A DNA stretch of 64,000 nucleotides from Streptomyces longhuiensis (lineage in GTDB: Bacteria; Actinomycetota; Actinomycetes; Streptomycetales; Streptomycetaceae): positions 6,030,001-6,094,000 of the forward strand of contig NZ_CP085173.1 in the NCBI RefSeq assembly GCF_020616555.1, given 5' to 3'. Below are positions 17,428-26,299 of the stretch, in pieces; position 1 is the first letter of the stretch; each line of letters opens with the position of its first letter. The notes below the pieces were generated by a model. It was not told where the DNA came from. It searched no databases and worked only from the letters and a program-made list of their open reading frames with translations. Position numbers and translations under genes: made by a program.

Positions 17428-18353
17428 TGGTAGAGCGTTCCCGTGTTCAGGACCGGCTGGGCGGCGCGGTCACCGCACAGGACCACGAGCAGATTGCTGA
17501 CCATGGCCGCCTTGCGCTCCTCGTCGAGCGCCACGAAGTCCTGCTCCGTGATCCGGGCGAGCGCGTCCTCGACCATGCCGACCGCGCCGTCCACGATGAG
17601 CCGCCGTGCCGCGACCACGGCGCCCGCCTGCTGGCGCTGGAGCATGGCCGAGGCGATCTCGGGGGCGTACGCGAGGTGCGTGAACCGGGACTCGATGATC
17701 TGCACGCCCGCGGTCTCCACGCGCGCGTGGAGCTCGACGGCGAGCTTCTCGGTGATCTCCTCGGCGTTGCCGCGCAGCGAGAGGCCGGCCTCGTCGTGCG
17801 CGTCGTAGGGGTACTCGATGGCGATGTGCCGCACGGCGGCCTCGGTCTGCGTGGCCACGAACTCCAGGAAGTTGTCGACCTCGAAGGTGGCCTGCGCCGT
17901 GTCCTCGACGCGCCACACGACGACGGCGGCCAGCTCGATCGGGTTGCCGTAGGCGTCGTTGACCTTGAGGACGGCCGTCTCGTGGTTGCGTACGCGGGTC
18001 GAGATCTTGGTGCGGGACGTCAGCGGGTTCACCCAGCGCAGGCCGTCCTCGCGGATCGTGCCCCGGTAGCGGCCGAAGAGCTGGACGACGCGGGCCTCGC
18101 CCGGCGCCACCATGTTCAGCCCGCACATCGCGAAGAACGCGACTATCGCGACCACGACGCCGAGGACGATCAGGCCCGCCTTCGCGCCCGCCGAGGGCAG
18201 TGAAGCGCCGGTCGCGATGAGGGCGACGCCCGCGATGAGGCCGAGCAGGCCCAGCAGCAGGGCGAGCCCGCCGCCGATGCTGTGGGCGACGACCTCCTTG
18301 ACGCGCGGCTTGGGCATCTCGGGTACGTCGGCTGTGGTGTCCGTCTCGGACAT
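17424..18353 (-). CDS. SPFH/band 7 domain membrane protein (slipin-like)
   Basis: 309 aa. Two hydrophobic stretches near the N-terminus ([42 protein letters not shown]) form a hairpin in the membrane. The SPFH domain follows with [32 protein letters not shown], and the region [22 protein letters not shown] is typical of band 7. The Ala/Glu-rich helix (about residues 210-290) promotes oligomerisation. SPFH proteins scaffold membrane microdomains and often accompany proteases. Here the partner is an RHH regulator instead, and no NfeD-like protein is present. It is transcribed divergently from the PBP gene. Confidence 0.9.
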   Translation of the reverse strand: MSETDTTADVPEMPKPRVKEVVAHSIGGGLALLLGLLGLIAGVALIATGASLPSAGAKAGLIVLGVVVAIVAFFAMCGLNMVAPGEARVVQLFGRYRGTIREDGLRWVNPLTSRTKISTRVRNHETAVLKVNDAYGNPIELAAVVVWRVEDTAQATFEVDNFLEFVATQTEAAVRHIAIEYPYDAHDEAGLSLRGNAEEITEKLAVELHARVETAGVQIIESRFTHLAYAPEIASAMLQRQQAGAVVAARRLIVDGAVGMVEDALARITEQDFVALDEERKAAMVSNLLVVLCGDRAAQPVLNTGTLYQ

Positions 18354-18378
18354 GAGGGTCCCCGTTCTGTGAGCTGGC

Positions 18379-18417
18379 GGTTCTCGCGAACCAGTTCTAG
18401 CAAAGTGATATCACTTT
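18379..18417 (-). promoter_or_regulatory. palindromic operator upstream of the SPFH-RHH genes
   Basis: AAAGTGATATCACTTT (18402-18417) is a perfect 16-bp palindrome. It sits about 50 bp before the SPFH start and just upstream of a possible -10 (TAGAAC on the minus strand). A second small dyad, GGTTCTCGCGAACC (18379-18392), lies in the leader. The AT-rich palindrome stands out in this GC-rich DNA. Confidence 0.7.
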
Positions 18418-18621
18418 ATCGCGTGCGGCAACCATCTGCACCTCCCGATCGTCGGTTCCCAGTGGGGTGGGTGCTGATTGTCACGTCCGGAAATGCCCGG
18501 ATCGGCAGCCTTTTGCCCTTAGGTGCGGTGTTAGCTTCATGAGCTGATTCAGCACCGATGAGTGTGAAGTGCGCACGTGCGCGCTGACGTGTCAGCGACT
18601 AGAAGCGGAGTAACGGGAGCC

Positions 18622-20898
18622 ATGGGTCGAGCGGACGAGAGACGAGCACGGCAGCGCGGCGGCGCGCGCCGGGCGGGGCGCGGGGGCTCGTCCACCCGGC
18701 GGACGGGTATACGCCGTCTCTTCACCTGGAAGAAGATCCTGGGGGCGTTCTTCGGGTTCGTGCTGCTGTGCATGGGCGCGTTCATCGTGCTCTACCTGGT
18801 GATCGACGTCCCCGAGGGCAACCCGGACGCGACGCGGCAGAGCAACGTCTACAAGTACAGCAACGGCGACACCATGGCCCGTATCGGCCAGGTGAACCGC
18901 GAGATCGTCGACCTCTCCGAGGTGCCCAAGCCGGTCCAGGAGACCTTCGTCGCCGCCGAGAACAAGACGTTCTACAAGGACAAGGGCATCGACCTGAAGG
19001 GCACCGCCCGCGGTGTGATCAACACGGTCACCGGCAAGGGCAAGCAGGGTGGTTCGACGATCACCCAGCAGTACGTGAAGAACTACTACCTCACGCAGGA
19101 CCAGACCGTCACGCGCAAGCTGAAGGAACTGGTCATCTCGCTGAAGGTGGACCGCAAGAAGTCCAAGGACGACATCCTCGCGGGCTACATCAACACCAGC
19201 TTCTACGGCCGCAGTTCGTGGGGCATCCAGGCCGCCGCCCAGGCCTACTACCACGTCGACGCCAAGAAGCTGACCGTGGAGCAGGGCGCGTATCTCGCGG
19301 CGCTCCTCCAGGCCCCGAACCAGTACGACTGGGGCATCGCCTCGGACACCGGCAAGAGGCTCGCCGTGGCCCGCTGGAACTACGTCCTGGACAACATGGT
19401 CGACATGCACTGGCTCAGCGCGAGCGAGCGCAAGGGTATGACGTTCCCCAAGCCGAAGGCGCCGAAGGCCGCCGCCGGGCTCGAGGGCCAGGAGGGCTAC
19501 CTCTACACCGCCGCCAAGGCCGAGGTGATGAAGGACCTGAACCTCACCGAGGCGCAGTTCGACGCGGGCGGTTACACGGTCACCCTCAACATCGACCGCA
19601 AGAAGCAGAAGCAGCTGGAGAAGTCGGTCAAGCAGCAGCTGACCGACCACCTGGACCCGAAGACCAAGAAGCCCGACTCCCGGGTGCAAGCCGGTGCCGC
19701 CTCGGTCGACCCGAAGACCGGCAAGGTCCTCGCGCTGTACGGCGGTGAAGGGCTCAGCGAGCACTACGTCAACAACGCGACCCGCACCGACTACCAGCCG
19801 GCCTCCACCTTCAAGCCGCTGATCCTCGCGGCCGCCCTGGAGAACAACGCCACGACGCAGAGCGGGCAGTCGATCAAGGCGAGCACGATCTACGACGGCA
19901 CCAACAAGCGGCCGGTCGTGGTCGACGGGAAGAAGGTCGGCTTCGCGCCGCCGAACGAGGACGACCACAGCTACGGCCCGGTCACGGTGCAGACCGCCAT
20001 GAACAAGTCCATCAACTCCGTCTTCGCGCAGATGGGCGTCGATGTCGGCATGGACCAGGTCATGGCGACGGCCAAGAAGCTCGGCATGGACGACGCCGAC
20101 CTCAAGCCGTACCCGGCGCAGACCCTGGGCACCATGGGCGCGAGCCCGATGGAGATGGCCGGTGTCTACGCGACGCTCGACAACCACGGCAAGCAGGTCA
20201 CTCCGCAGATCGTGAAGTCCGTGTCCAAGCAGGGCCAGGACGTCCCGCTGCCGGACGCGATAGGCAACCGGGTGATCAGCCGCGGCGCCGCGGACTCGAT
20301 CACCTCGGTCCTGACCGGCGTGGTCGACGACGGTACGGCGAAGGTCTCGGTGCGTGACAACCCGGCCCGCGACGGCCGGCAGGTCGCGGGTAAGACCGGT
20401 ACCTCCGACGACAACAAGTCGGCCTGGTTCACCGGCTACACGCCGGATCTGGTCACCTCGGTGGGTCTGTTCGGCGAGGGCGCGCTGAAGACCTCGGAGG
20501 CAGGCAACCAGGTGCCGATGAAGGGCGCCGGCGGTCTGCCCCGCGTCGACGGCGGCAGCTTCCCGGCCCGCATCTGGGCCCAGTACACCTTCAACTCGGC
20601 GAGTCCTAGCGCCGAGTTCGACCTCGACACGGACATGGGCGCGGCCGTCGAGGTGCCGTCCACCCCGCAGGACACCCCGAGTGCCCCCGAGTCGACCCCG
20701 GAGGACACGCCGAGCGCTCCCGAGTCCACCCCCGAGGACACCCCGAGTGCCCCCGAGTCGACCCCGGAGTCCACCCCGCCGACCGACGACCCGTCAGGCG
20801 GTGTCACGCCCCCGACCGGCCCGTCGTCGCCGACCTTCGGAATCCCCGAGGACCCGGCCGACTCGGGCAGCAACAAGCCACGCGGCCTGAACGGCTGA
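18622..20898 (+). CDS. bifunctional class A penicillin-binding protein
   Basis: A 758-aa peptidoglycan glycosyltransferase/transpeptidase. A basic cytosolic head precedes one TM helix (ILGAFFGFVLLCMGAFIVLYLVI). The GT51 domain follows with the catalytic Glu113 in AAENKTFYKDKG (usually EDRRF, so Asp is replaced by Asn) and GGSTITQQYVKNYYL intact. The transpeptidase has S395TFK, S463IN and K591TG. The tail is a Pro/Thr/Glu-rich linker with three exact 11-residue repeats (DTPSAPESTPE) and a low-complexity end (PPTGPSSPTFG). The ATG at 18622 follows GGGAG; codons upstream are atypical. A large hairpin ends the gene. Confidence 0.95.
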   Translation: MGRADERRARQRGGARRAGRGGSSTRRTGIRRLFTWKKILGAFFGFVLLCMGAFIVLYLVIDVPEGNPDATRQSNVYKYSNGDTMARIGQVNREIVDLSEVPKPVQETFVAAENKTFYKDKGIDLKGTARGVINTVTGKGKQGGSTITQQYVKNYYLTQDQTVTRKLKELVISLKVDRKKSKDDILAGYINTSFYGRSSWGIQAAAQAYYHVDAKKLTVEQGAYLAALLQAPNQYDWGIASDTGKRLAVARWNYVLDNMVDMHWLSASERKGMTFPKPKAPKAAAGLEGQEGYLYTAAKAEVMKDLNLTEAQFDAGGYTVTLNIDRKKQKQLEKSVKQQLTDHLDPKTKKPDSRVQAGAASVDPKTGKVLALYGGEGLSEHYVNNATRTDYQPASTFKPLILAAALENNATTQSGQSIKASTIYDGTNKRPVVVDGKKVGFAPPNEDDHSYGPVTVQTAMNKSINSVFAQMGVDVGMDQVMATAKKLGMDDADLKPYPAQTLGTMGASPMEMAGVYATLDNHGKQVTPQIVKSVSKQGQDVPLPDAIGNRVISRGAADSITSVLTGVVDDGTAKVSVRDNPARDGRQVAGKTGTSDDNKSAWFTGYTPDLVTSVGLFGEGALKTSEAGNQVPMKGAGGLPRVDGGSFPARIWAQYTFNSASPSAEFDLDTDMGAAVEVPSTPQDTPSAPESTPEDTPSAPESTPEDTPSAPESTPESTPPTDDPSGGVTPPTGPSSPTFGIPEDPADSGSNKPRGLNG
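20671..20769 (+). repeat. three 33-bp in-frame tandem repeats in the PBP tail
   Basis: Three copies (20671-20703, 20704-20736, 20737-20769) encode DTPSAPESTPE identically at protein level while codons differ. The peptide is therefore under selection or recently duplicated and drifting. Copy number probably varies between strains. Confidence 0.85.
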
Positions 20899-20910
20899 GA
20901 GCGACCCATA

Positions 20911-20948
20911 CGAGTGGGCCCGGAACCGTACGGTTCCGGGCCCACTCG
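20911..20948. terminator. bidirectional terminator between PBP and SpoIIE-type genes
   Basis: A perfect 18-bp palindromic stem (20911-20928 against 20931-20948, minimal loop) lies 12 bp after the PBP stop and 14 bp before the stop of the minus-strand SpoIIE-type gene. Confidence 0.88.
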
Positions 20949-20961
20949 CGTGTGTCCGGGT

Positions 20962-23118
20962 TCAGGCGGTGCCGTTCCCGTGCGGCAGCTCGAACCACAC
21001 GACCTTGCCGGTGCTCAGCCGCGTCGCACCCCAGCGCCGCGCCAGCCTGTTGACCAGGTACAGGCCGCGCCCGCCCTCGTCGGTGGCGCGGGCCTGGCGC
21101 AGCCGGGGCAGCTGAGGCACGTCGTCGCCGACCTCGCAGCGCAGCACGTCGGTCCGCAGCAGGCGCAGCGTGACGGGCCGGGACGCGTACCGCACGGCGT
21201 TCGTCACGACCTCGCTGACAAGGAGCTCCACCGAGTCCGTCAGCTCCTCCAGGTCCCACCGGGCGAGCGCGCTGCGCGCCAGGCGGCGGGCCCGGCCCGG
21301 CGCCGCGTCCTCGGGGTCGAGGAGCCAGTAGGCGACGTCGCTCGGCGCGATCCCGTCGAACCGGGCCGCGAGCAGCGCGATGTCGTCGTCCCGGTCGCCC
21401 GGGCCGAGCATGTCGAGGACCTCGTCGCACAGCGCCTCGAGTGGCGGCGGATGGTCGGGACCCGTCAGCTGGGCCGTCGCGGCGAGCCGCTCCCGCAGCT
21501 GCTCTATCCCGGTCCACACGTCCCGCAGCCGCGACTCGACCAGACCGTCCGTGTAGAGGAGGAGCGTCGCGCCCGCCGGGGCGTCCAGCTCGACCGCCTC
21601 GAAGTCGACGCCGCCGACACCGATCGGGGCGCCCGGCGGGACCCGCAGCACCTCGGCGCGGCCGCCCAGATGCAGCAGGACCGGCGGCGGGTGGCCCGCG
21701 TTGGCGATGGTGATGCGGTGCGAGACCGGGTCGTAGACCGCGTACAGACAGGTCGCCATGCGGTCGCTGCCGAGGCGCTGGGCCTGCTCGTCCAGATGGT
21801 GCAGGACCTCCTGCGGCGGCAGGTCGAGACCGGCGAGGGTCTGCGCGGTCGTGCGGAGCTGGCCCATGATCGCGGCGGACGTCATGGAGTGGCCCATGAC
21901 GTCGCCCACGACCAGGGCGACGCGGCTGCCGGGCAGCGGGATCGCGTCGTACCAGTCGCCGCCCACGCGCGCGGTCTCCGCGGCCGGCAGATACCGGGAC
22001 GCGAGGCGCACGCCCGTCGGCCGCGGCAGCGTCTCGGGCAGCATCGTGCGCTGGAGCTCGTCGGCGATGTACGCCTCGCGGCCGTACAGGACGGCCTTGT
22101 CGATGCCGAGCGCGCTGTGCGTGGCCAACTGCCCCGCGACCAGCAGGTCGTCGTTCTCGAACGCGTGGCGCTCGGGGCGGCGCAGGAAGACGGCCGCGCC
22201 GATGACACGGCGGCGCCCGCGCAGCGGCGCGAGGATCGCCCGCTGCCCGGTGGGCAGGGCGAGGTCCGGGTCGTCGCCGAGGAGCTCCGGCAGCGCGGCC
22301 AGGGCGGCGGGCGAGTCCGCGAACACGGGCCGTACGCCCCTGAGCACCTCGGCCAGCGCGCCGCCGGTCCGCACCTCGCACAGCTCGGCGGTGACGGGGT
22401 CGCCCTGGGCGGTGCCGGCCGCCATCGTCAGGAGTCCGCCGCCGTCGGTGTCCGGGTCCTCGGCGCCCTCCTCGATGAGGCGCAGCCGGTCCGTCCTGCG
22501 CAGCCGCAGCACGACGGGCCCGGTGGGCCGCTCGTCGCCGACCGGCAGCGGGTCCCGCAGATACACCAGGATCACGTCGGAGAACGTGGGTACGGACGCG
22601 CGGCACAGGCCCATGACGATCTCGTCGAGATCGATTCCGCGGGCGATCCGCCGGGTCGCGGCGCCCACGAAGCGCAGCCGGTCCCCGTCCCGCCGCATCG
22701 GGACGGGTGTCCCCGGCGGCCGCGGCTGTCCGCTCCGCCGGTCGGGCACGGGCCTCGGCCGGTGCGGATCGTCCGGTCCGGCGTCCGACAGGGCGTGCTC
22801 GGGCGCGCTCCCACCGGCCCCGGAGGCGGAACCGGGCTTGCGCCGCCCGGGCACGCCACCGCCACCGCTCTCACGGCGCGGCGGCTCGGGTGCGGGTGCC
22901 GCGCCGGAGCGCTCGGGCGCGGCGCCGCGCGGTGCGGAGGCGCCTGACGCGGGCGCGCGGCGCGCGGGATCGGCGTCGTCGGCGGACGCGGTCGCTCCGG
23001 GGCGCCCCTGAGCGGGGAACGCGTCGGAGGCGCGCCTCAGTGCCCCGCGGGGGTCCGCGGGGGCGGCGGGGCGGGCGGCCGGCCGGCGGCCCTCGTGGGA
23101 GGTGGGGTGCTCCGTCAC
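20962..23118 (-). CDS. GAF-SpoIIE phosphatase-HATPase (RsbU/RsbW-like) regulator
   Basis: 718 aa in four parts. Residues 1 to about 130 are a disordered Pro/Ala/Arg-rich head. A GAF sensor follows at about 140-330. The PP2C-type SpoIIE phosphatase is at about 345-560 (VGGDWYDAIPL, VGDVMGHSMTSAAI, YTDGLVESR, GDRDDDIALLAARF, the metal-binding aspartates). An anti-sigma-type HATPase is at about 590-715 (ELLVSEVVTNAVRY, DEGGRGLYLVN, KVVWFELP). Such proteins both dephosphorylate and phosphorylate anti-sigma antagonists, acting as a switch on SigB-like sigma factors. No STAS-domain antagonist or sigma gene is adjacent, so the partner is encoded elsewhere. Confidence 0.92.
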   Translation of the reverse strand: MTEHPTSHEGRRPAARPAAPADPRGALRRASDAFPAQGRPGATASADDADPARRAPASGASAPRGAAPERSGAAPAPEPPRRESGGGGVPGRRKPGSASGAGGSAPEHALSDAGPDDPHRPRPVPDRRSGQPRPPGTPVPMRRDGDRLRFVGAATRRIARGIDLDEIVMGLCRASVPTFSDVILVYLRDPLPVGDERPTGPVVLRLRRTDRLRLIEEGAEDPDTDGGGLLTMAAGTAQGDPVTAELCEVRTGGALAEVLRGVRPVFADSPAALAALPELLGDDPDLALPTGQRAILAPLRGRRRVIGAAVFLRRPERHAFENDDLLVAGQLATHSALGIDKAVLYGREAYIADELQRTMLPETLPRPTGVRLASRYLPAAETARVGGDWYDAIPLPGSRVALVVGDVMGHSMTSAAIMGQLRTTAQTLAGLDLPPQEVLHHLDEQAQRLGSDRMATCLYAVYDPVSHRITIANAGHPPPVLLHLGGRAEVLRVPPGAPIGVGGVDFEAVELDAPAGATLLLYTDGLVESRLRDVWTGIEQLRERLAATAQLTGPDHPPPLEALCDEVLDMLGPGDRDDDIALLAARFDGIAPSDVAYWLLDPEDAAPGRARRLARSALARWDLEELTDSVELLVSEVVTNAVRYASRPVTLRLLRTDVLRCEVGDDVPQLPRLRQARATDEGGRGLYLVNRLARRWGATRLSTGKVVWFELPHGNGTA

Positions 23119-23167
23119 GCGTTTCGAATCCGTCCGTCCTGGGCTGCGCGCCTAACGACGTGCCGCT

Positions 23168-23884
23168 TCACTTTCCGGCGCGCCGGCAGTTGAAGAACAG
23201 CTGGTGTTCGGGTGGTACATCGGTGCTTGCCGGAGCGTACGCGTACGTGTGCTCGCCGGTGATCTCCAGTCCCGCGTCGCGTACGACCTGGCGCAGCTCG
23301 TCCCGCAGAAAACCCGATACCCGGATTGTGTGCCCCAGGAACGGAATCTCGGCGTCGTCCAGATCGGCCTCGACCATCGACAGGGCGAGCAGCCCACCGG
23401 GCCGGAGCATCGAGCGCAGCAGCCGCAGCGCCGCGGGGATCTCCGCGCGCGGCAGCATCAGCAGCGTGAAGAAGCAGGTGACGGCGTCGAACTGGCCCAA
23501 CTCGCCCTTTTCTTGGCCCGGTTCGGGTCTCAGTGACGCGAGGTCCAGCTGGTGGAACTCGGCCTCGGGCACGTTCTTGCGGGCGAGCTCCAGCATGCCG
23601 GCCGACAGGTCCACGCCGACCACCGAGTGTCCCGCGTGCGCCAGTTGACGGCTCGTCGGAACTCCCGTACCGCAGCCCACCTCGAGTATGCGCGAGCCGG
23701 GCGCGAGGCCCGCGAGGAGCGCGTCGACCGCGGCCAACTGGCCCTCCTTGTGCGGGAAGGCGTCGTCGTAGCGGGCGCCGATCGCGTCGAAGGCCTCGGC
23801 CTGGCCCGTACGGTCGGGCGCCGGGGTCCGGCGGCTGTTCCCGGACTCCTCGTACGTCTCGTAACCCTCGCTGCCGTGACTCAC
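23168..23884 (-). CDS. class I SAM-dependent methyltransferase
   Basis: A 238-aa methyltransferase with a well conserved core: motif I ILEVGCGTGVPTSRQLA, motif II VVGVDLSAGMLELARKN, motif III QFDAVTCFFTLLMLPRAE and post-III RSMLRPGGLLALSMVE. It belongs to the UbiE/Methyltransf_25 group. The substrate is unknown; small-molecule or quinone methylation are both possible. The GTG at 23884 (VSHGSEGYETYEESG) follows GAGGGGCGGCGGG. An ATG at 23917 would add 11 residues but lacks a ribosome site. The gap of 49 bp to the SpoIIE-type gene on the same strand could allow co-transcription. Confidence 0.85.
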   Translation of the reverse strand: MSHGSEGYETYEESGNSRRTPAPDRTGQAEAFDAIGARYDDAFPHKEGQLAAVDALLAGLAPGSRILEVGCGTGVPTSRQLAHAGHSVVGVDLSAGMLELARKNVPEAEFHQLDLASLRPEPGQEKGELGQFDAVTCFFTLLMLPRAEIPAALRLLRSMLRPGGLLALSMVEADLDDAEIPFLGHTIRVSGFLRDELRQVVRDAGLEITGEHTYAYAPASTDVPPEHQLFFNCRRAGK

Positions 23885-24010
23885 GGTCCCGCCGCCCCTC
23901 GATGACCTCGTTGACATCGTGTCAGACCTGCTGCAAGCACGAAGAGTTGTACCTGTGTGCACTTGCGGAGGACGATCCTACGTTTGAACCACGGGGGCGC
24001 ATCAAGGGTC

Positions 24011-24703
24011 TCATGAGGACACTTGCGCGGGCGTACGGTCCCAGTCACCCGGAAGCGCGGGAACCGGCCACGACGGATCGGGCCGCCAGTGCTGCCAGCC
24101 GTCGGGGAACGGGTGCCCCCAGTCCTCGATCACCTCGACCGCGGCGCGCCCCGCTCTGCGTACGGATTCCGCCTGCGCCGCGCTCATCAGGCCCGCGATC
24201 TGCGCCTGCGCGAACTCGTCCTCGTCGAGCCAGCGCCAGGTGCGGTCCGCGTAGACCGACAGGTCGAGGAAGTGGTCCTCGGAGTCCACGCCGCCGGCCC
24301 AGCGCACCTGCGGCTGCTCCAGATTCACGTACCAGTTCCTGAACTGCCAGCCCGGCTCCCAGAACAGCCACACCGACCAGGGCTCGCCGGGCCGCGCCAG
24401 CTTCAGGACGCCGGTGCCGAACCACCGGTCGCGCAGCACGGTGCGCGGCTTCGTGTACCGGGTGGCCAGCGGCTCCTCGTGCACCGGTGTGCCGTCGGCC
24501 AGGACCGGTTTCACGCACTCGGTGCCGGGTGCCAGCCACACGGCGAGCAACTCGGCGCTGTCCTCGACGACCGTGACGGGGCGGCAGATGTGGAAGCCGT
24601 CCCCGCCGTTCGTCCGGTAGCGCCACAGAATCCGGCTGCCGGGCGCCCAACGCCCAACGCCGCCGTCGGTCCCACCCGCCAGAATGCTCGTCCGGTCCGT
24701 CAT
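24011..24703 (-). CDS. DUF402 domain protein
   Basis: A 230-aa protein of the DUF402/FomD-like fold. A beta-rich first half contains SRILWRYRTNGGDGFHICRP and LLAVWLAPGTECVKPV. The family core is WSVWLFWEPGWQFRNWYVNLEQP, VDSEDHFLDLSVYADRTWRWLDEDEFAQAQ. The acid residues in the last block bind divalent metal in characterised members, which hydrolyse nucleotide-activated phosphonates or nucleoside diphosphates. The specific substrate here is not known. It lies 73 bp before the fumC stop on the same strand, so read-through from fumC is possible. Confidence 0.85.
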   Translation of the reverse strand: MTDRTSILAGGTDGGVGRWAPGSRILWRYRTNGGDGFHICRPVTVVEDSAELLAVWLAPGTECVKPVLADGTPVHEEPLATRYTKPRTVLRDRWFGTGVLKLARPGEPWSVWLFWEPGWQFRNWYVNLEQPQVRWAGGVDSEDHFLDLSVYADRTWRWLDEDEFAQAQIAGLMSAAQAESVRRAGRAAVEVIEDWGHPFPDGWQHWRPDPSWPVPALPGDWDRTPAQVSS

Positions 24704-24776
24704 GGACAGATATTAGGTGCCCCCGGCACGTGACGCTGCGGTGCGCGTCACGAATTCGGTCAGTCGCCGGGCGCTG

Positions 24777-26195
24777 TTACGGGCGCGTCATCCGCAGGAC
24801 ATCCAGCGCCTCGTCGAGTTGTTCGACCGTGAGATCGCCGCGCTCCACGTAGCCGCCGTCCAGGACGACGTCGCGGATCGTCCTGCGCTCGGCCAGTGAC
24901 TTCTTGGCCACCTTCGCGGCCTCCTCGTAGCCGATGTACTTGTTCAGCGGGGTCACCACGGACGGTGACGACTCGGCGTACTCGCGGGCGCGCTCGCGGT
25001 TCGCGGTGATGCCGTCGACGGTCCGGTCGGCGAGCAGGCGCGAGACGTTGGCGAGAAGCCTGATCGACTCCAGGACGTTCCTGGCGATGACCGGCAGCAT
25101 GACGTTGAGCTCGAAGTTCCCGGCGGCGCCAGCGGCGGCGACCGTCGCGTCGTTCCCCGTGACCTGGGCGGCGACCATGAGCACCGCCTCGGGAATGACC
25201 GGATTCACCTTGCCCGGCATGATCGACGAGCCCGGCTGGAGGTCCGGCAGGCTGATCTCGGCCAGTCCGGTGCGGGGGCCCGACGCCATCCAGCGCAGAT
25301 CATTGGCGATCTTCGTCAGGCCGACGGCGATGGTCCGCAGCTGCCCGCTGGTCTCCACGATGCCGTCGCGCGCGCCCTGCGCCTCGAAGTGGTTGCGCGC
25401 CTCGGTCAGCGGCAGGCCCGTGGTCCGCGCGACCTCCTCGATGACGGCGGCTGAGAACCCGGGCGGCGTGTTGATGCCGGTGCCCACCGCCGTTCCCCCG
25501 AGCGGCAGTTCGGCCAGGCGCGGCAGCGAGGCCCGAAGCCGTTCGATGCCGTACGCGACCTGCGCCGCGTAGCCGCCGAACTCCTGCCCGAGCGTCACCG
25601 GCGTCGCGTCCATGAGATGCGTACGCCCCGACTTCACGACGTCGGCGAACTCCTCCGCCTTGCGCTCCAGGGCCGCCCGCAGATGGCCGAGCGCCGGGAT
25701 CAGGTCATGGGTGACGGCGGCGGTGGCCGCGATGTGGATCGACGAGGGGAAGACGTCGTTCGACGACTGGGACGCGTTCACGTGGTCGTTCGGGTGGACG
25801 TCGCGGCCGAGGCGCTCCGTCGCGAGCGTCGCGAGCACCTCGTTGGTGTTCATGTTGGACGACGTGCCCGAGCCGGTCTGGAAGACGTCCACGGGGAACT
25901 GGTCGTCCCAGCGCCCGTCGGCGACCTCGCCGGCCGACTCCGCGATGGCCTGCGCGATGTCCTTGTCCACGACCCCGAGCTCGGCGTTCACATGGGCCGC
26001 GGCCGCCTTGATGCGCGCGAGCGCCTCGATGTGGGCGCGCTCCAGGCGCTGCCCGGAGATGGGGAAGTTCTCCACGGCACGCTGCGTCTGGGCCCGCCAT
26101 TTGGCGTCCGCGGGGACCCGTACCTCGCCCATGGAGTCGTGCTCGATCCGGTACCGGCCGCTGTCGCCGCCGCCGTCACTCATCGCCGTCGTCAT
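24777..26195 (-). CDS. fumC: fumarate hydratase class II
   Basis: A 472-aa oxygen-stable, iron-free fumarase of the TCA cycle (fumarate plus water to malate). Signature blocks are the SS loop [27 protein letters not shown], the [14 protein letters not shown] stretch and [17 protein letters not shown]; the catalytic Ser is in the SS loop. There are ATGs at 26201, 26195 and 26183. I choose 26195 because GGAGGG lies six bases before it. The window also encodes an iron-sulphur fumarase 3 kb away, so both isozymes serve the same step under different iron/oxygen states. It is divergent from a secreted lipase. Confidence 0.96.
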   Translation of the reverse strand: MTTAMSDGGGDSGRYRIEHDSMGEVRVPADAKWRAQTQRAVENFPISGQRLERAHIEALARIKAAAAHVNAELGVVDKDIAQAIAESAGEVADGRWDDQFPVDVFQTGSGTSSNMNTNEVLATLATERLGRDVHPNDHVNASQSSNDVFPSSIHIAATAAVTHDLIPALGHLRAALERKAEEFADVVKSGRTHLMDATPVTLGQEFGGYAAQVAYGIERLRASLPRLAELPLGGTAVGTGINTPPGFSAAVIEEVARTTGLPLTEARNHFEAQGARDGIVETSGQLRTIAVGLTKIANDLRWMASGPRTGLAEISLPDLQPGSSIMPGKVNPVIPEAVLMVAAQVTGNDATVAAAGAAGNFELNVMLPVIARNVLESIRLLANVSRLLADRTVDGITANRERAREYAESSPSVVTPLNKYIGYEEAAKVAKKSLAERRTIRDVVLDGGYVERGDLTVEQLDEALDVLRMTRP

Positions 26196-26251
26196 CGTCA
26201 TCCCTCCGTCAAACGTGAGCACTTGTCTTGTTCTGGCTATTCCCAAGTCTC

Positions 26252-26278
26252 TTACCCGCCAGTAAATACCTCGGGTAA
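26252..26278. promoter_or_regulatory. overlapping TTAC-N6-GTAA type operators between fumC and the lipase gene
   Basis: TTACCCGCCAGTAA (26252-26265) is a TetR-style dyad. It continues without break into AATACCTCGGGTAA (26265-26278), a second imperfect copy. Together they also read TTACCCG-N13-CGGGTAA. Similar TTAC/GTAA boxes mark TetR regulators of lipid catabolism in actinobacteria, which would suit the lipase gene 22 bp downstream. Confidence 0.5.
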
Positions 26279-26299
26279 CACCCAAACCGGGGAGGCGTC

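Noticed and set aside
23110..23150. tRNA-like TTCGAATCC word
   Set aside because: No acceptor or anticodon arms can be folded around it; it is the leader of the SpoIIE-type gene.
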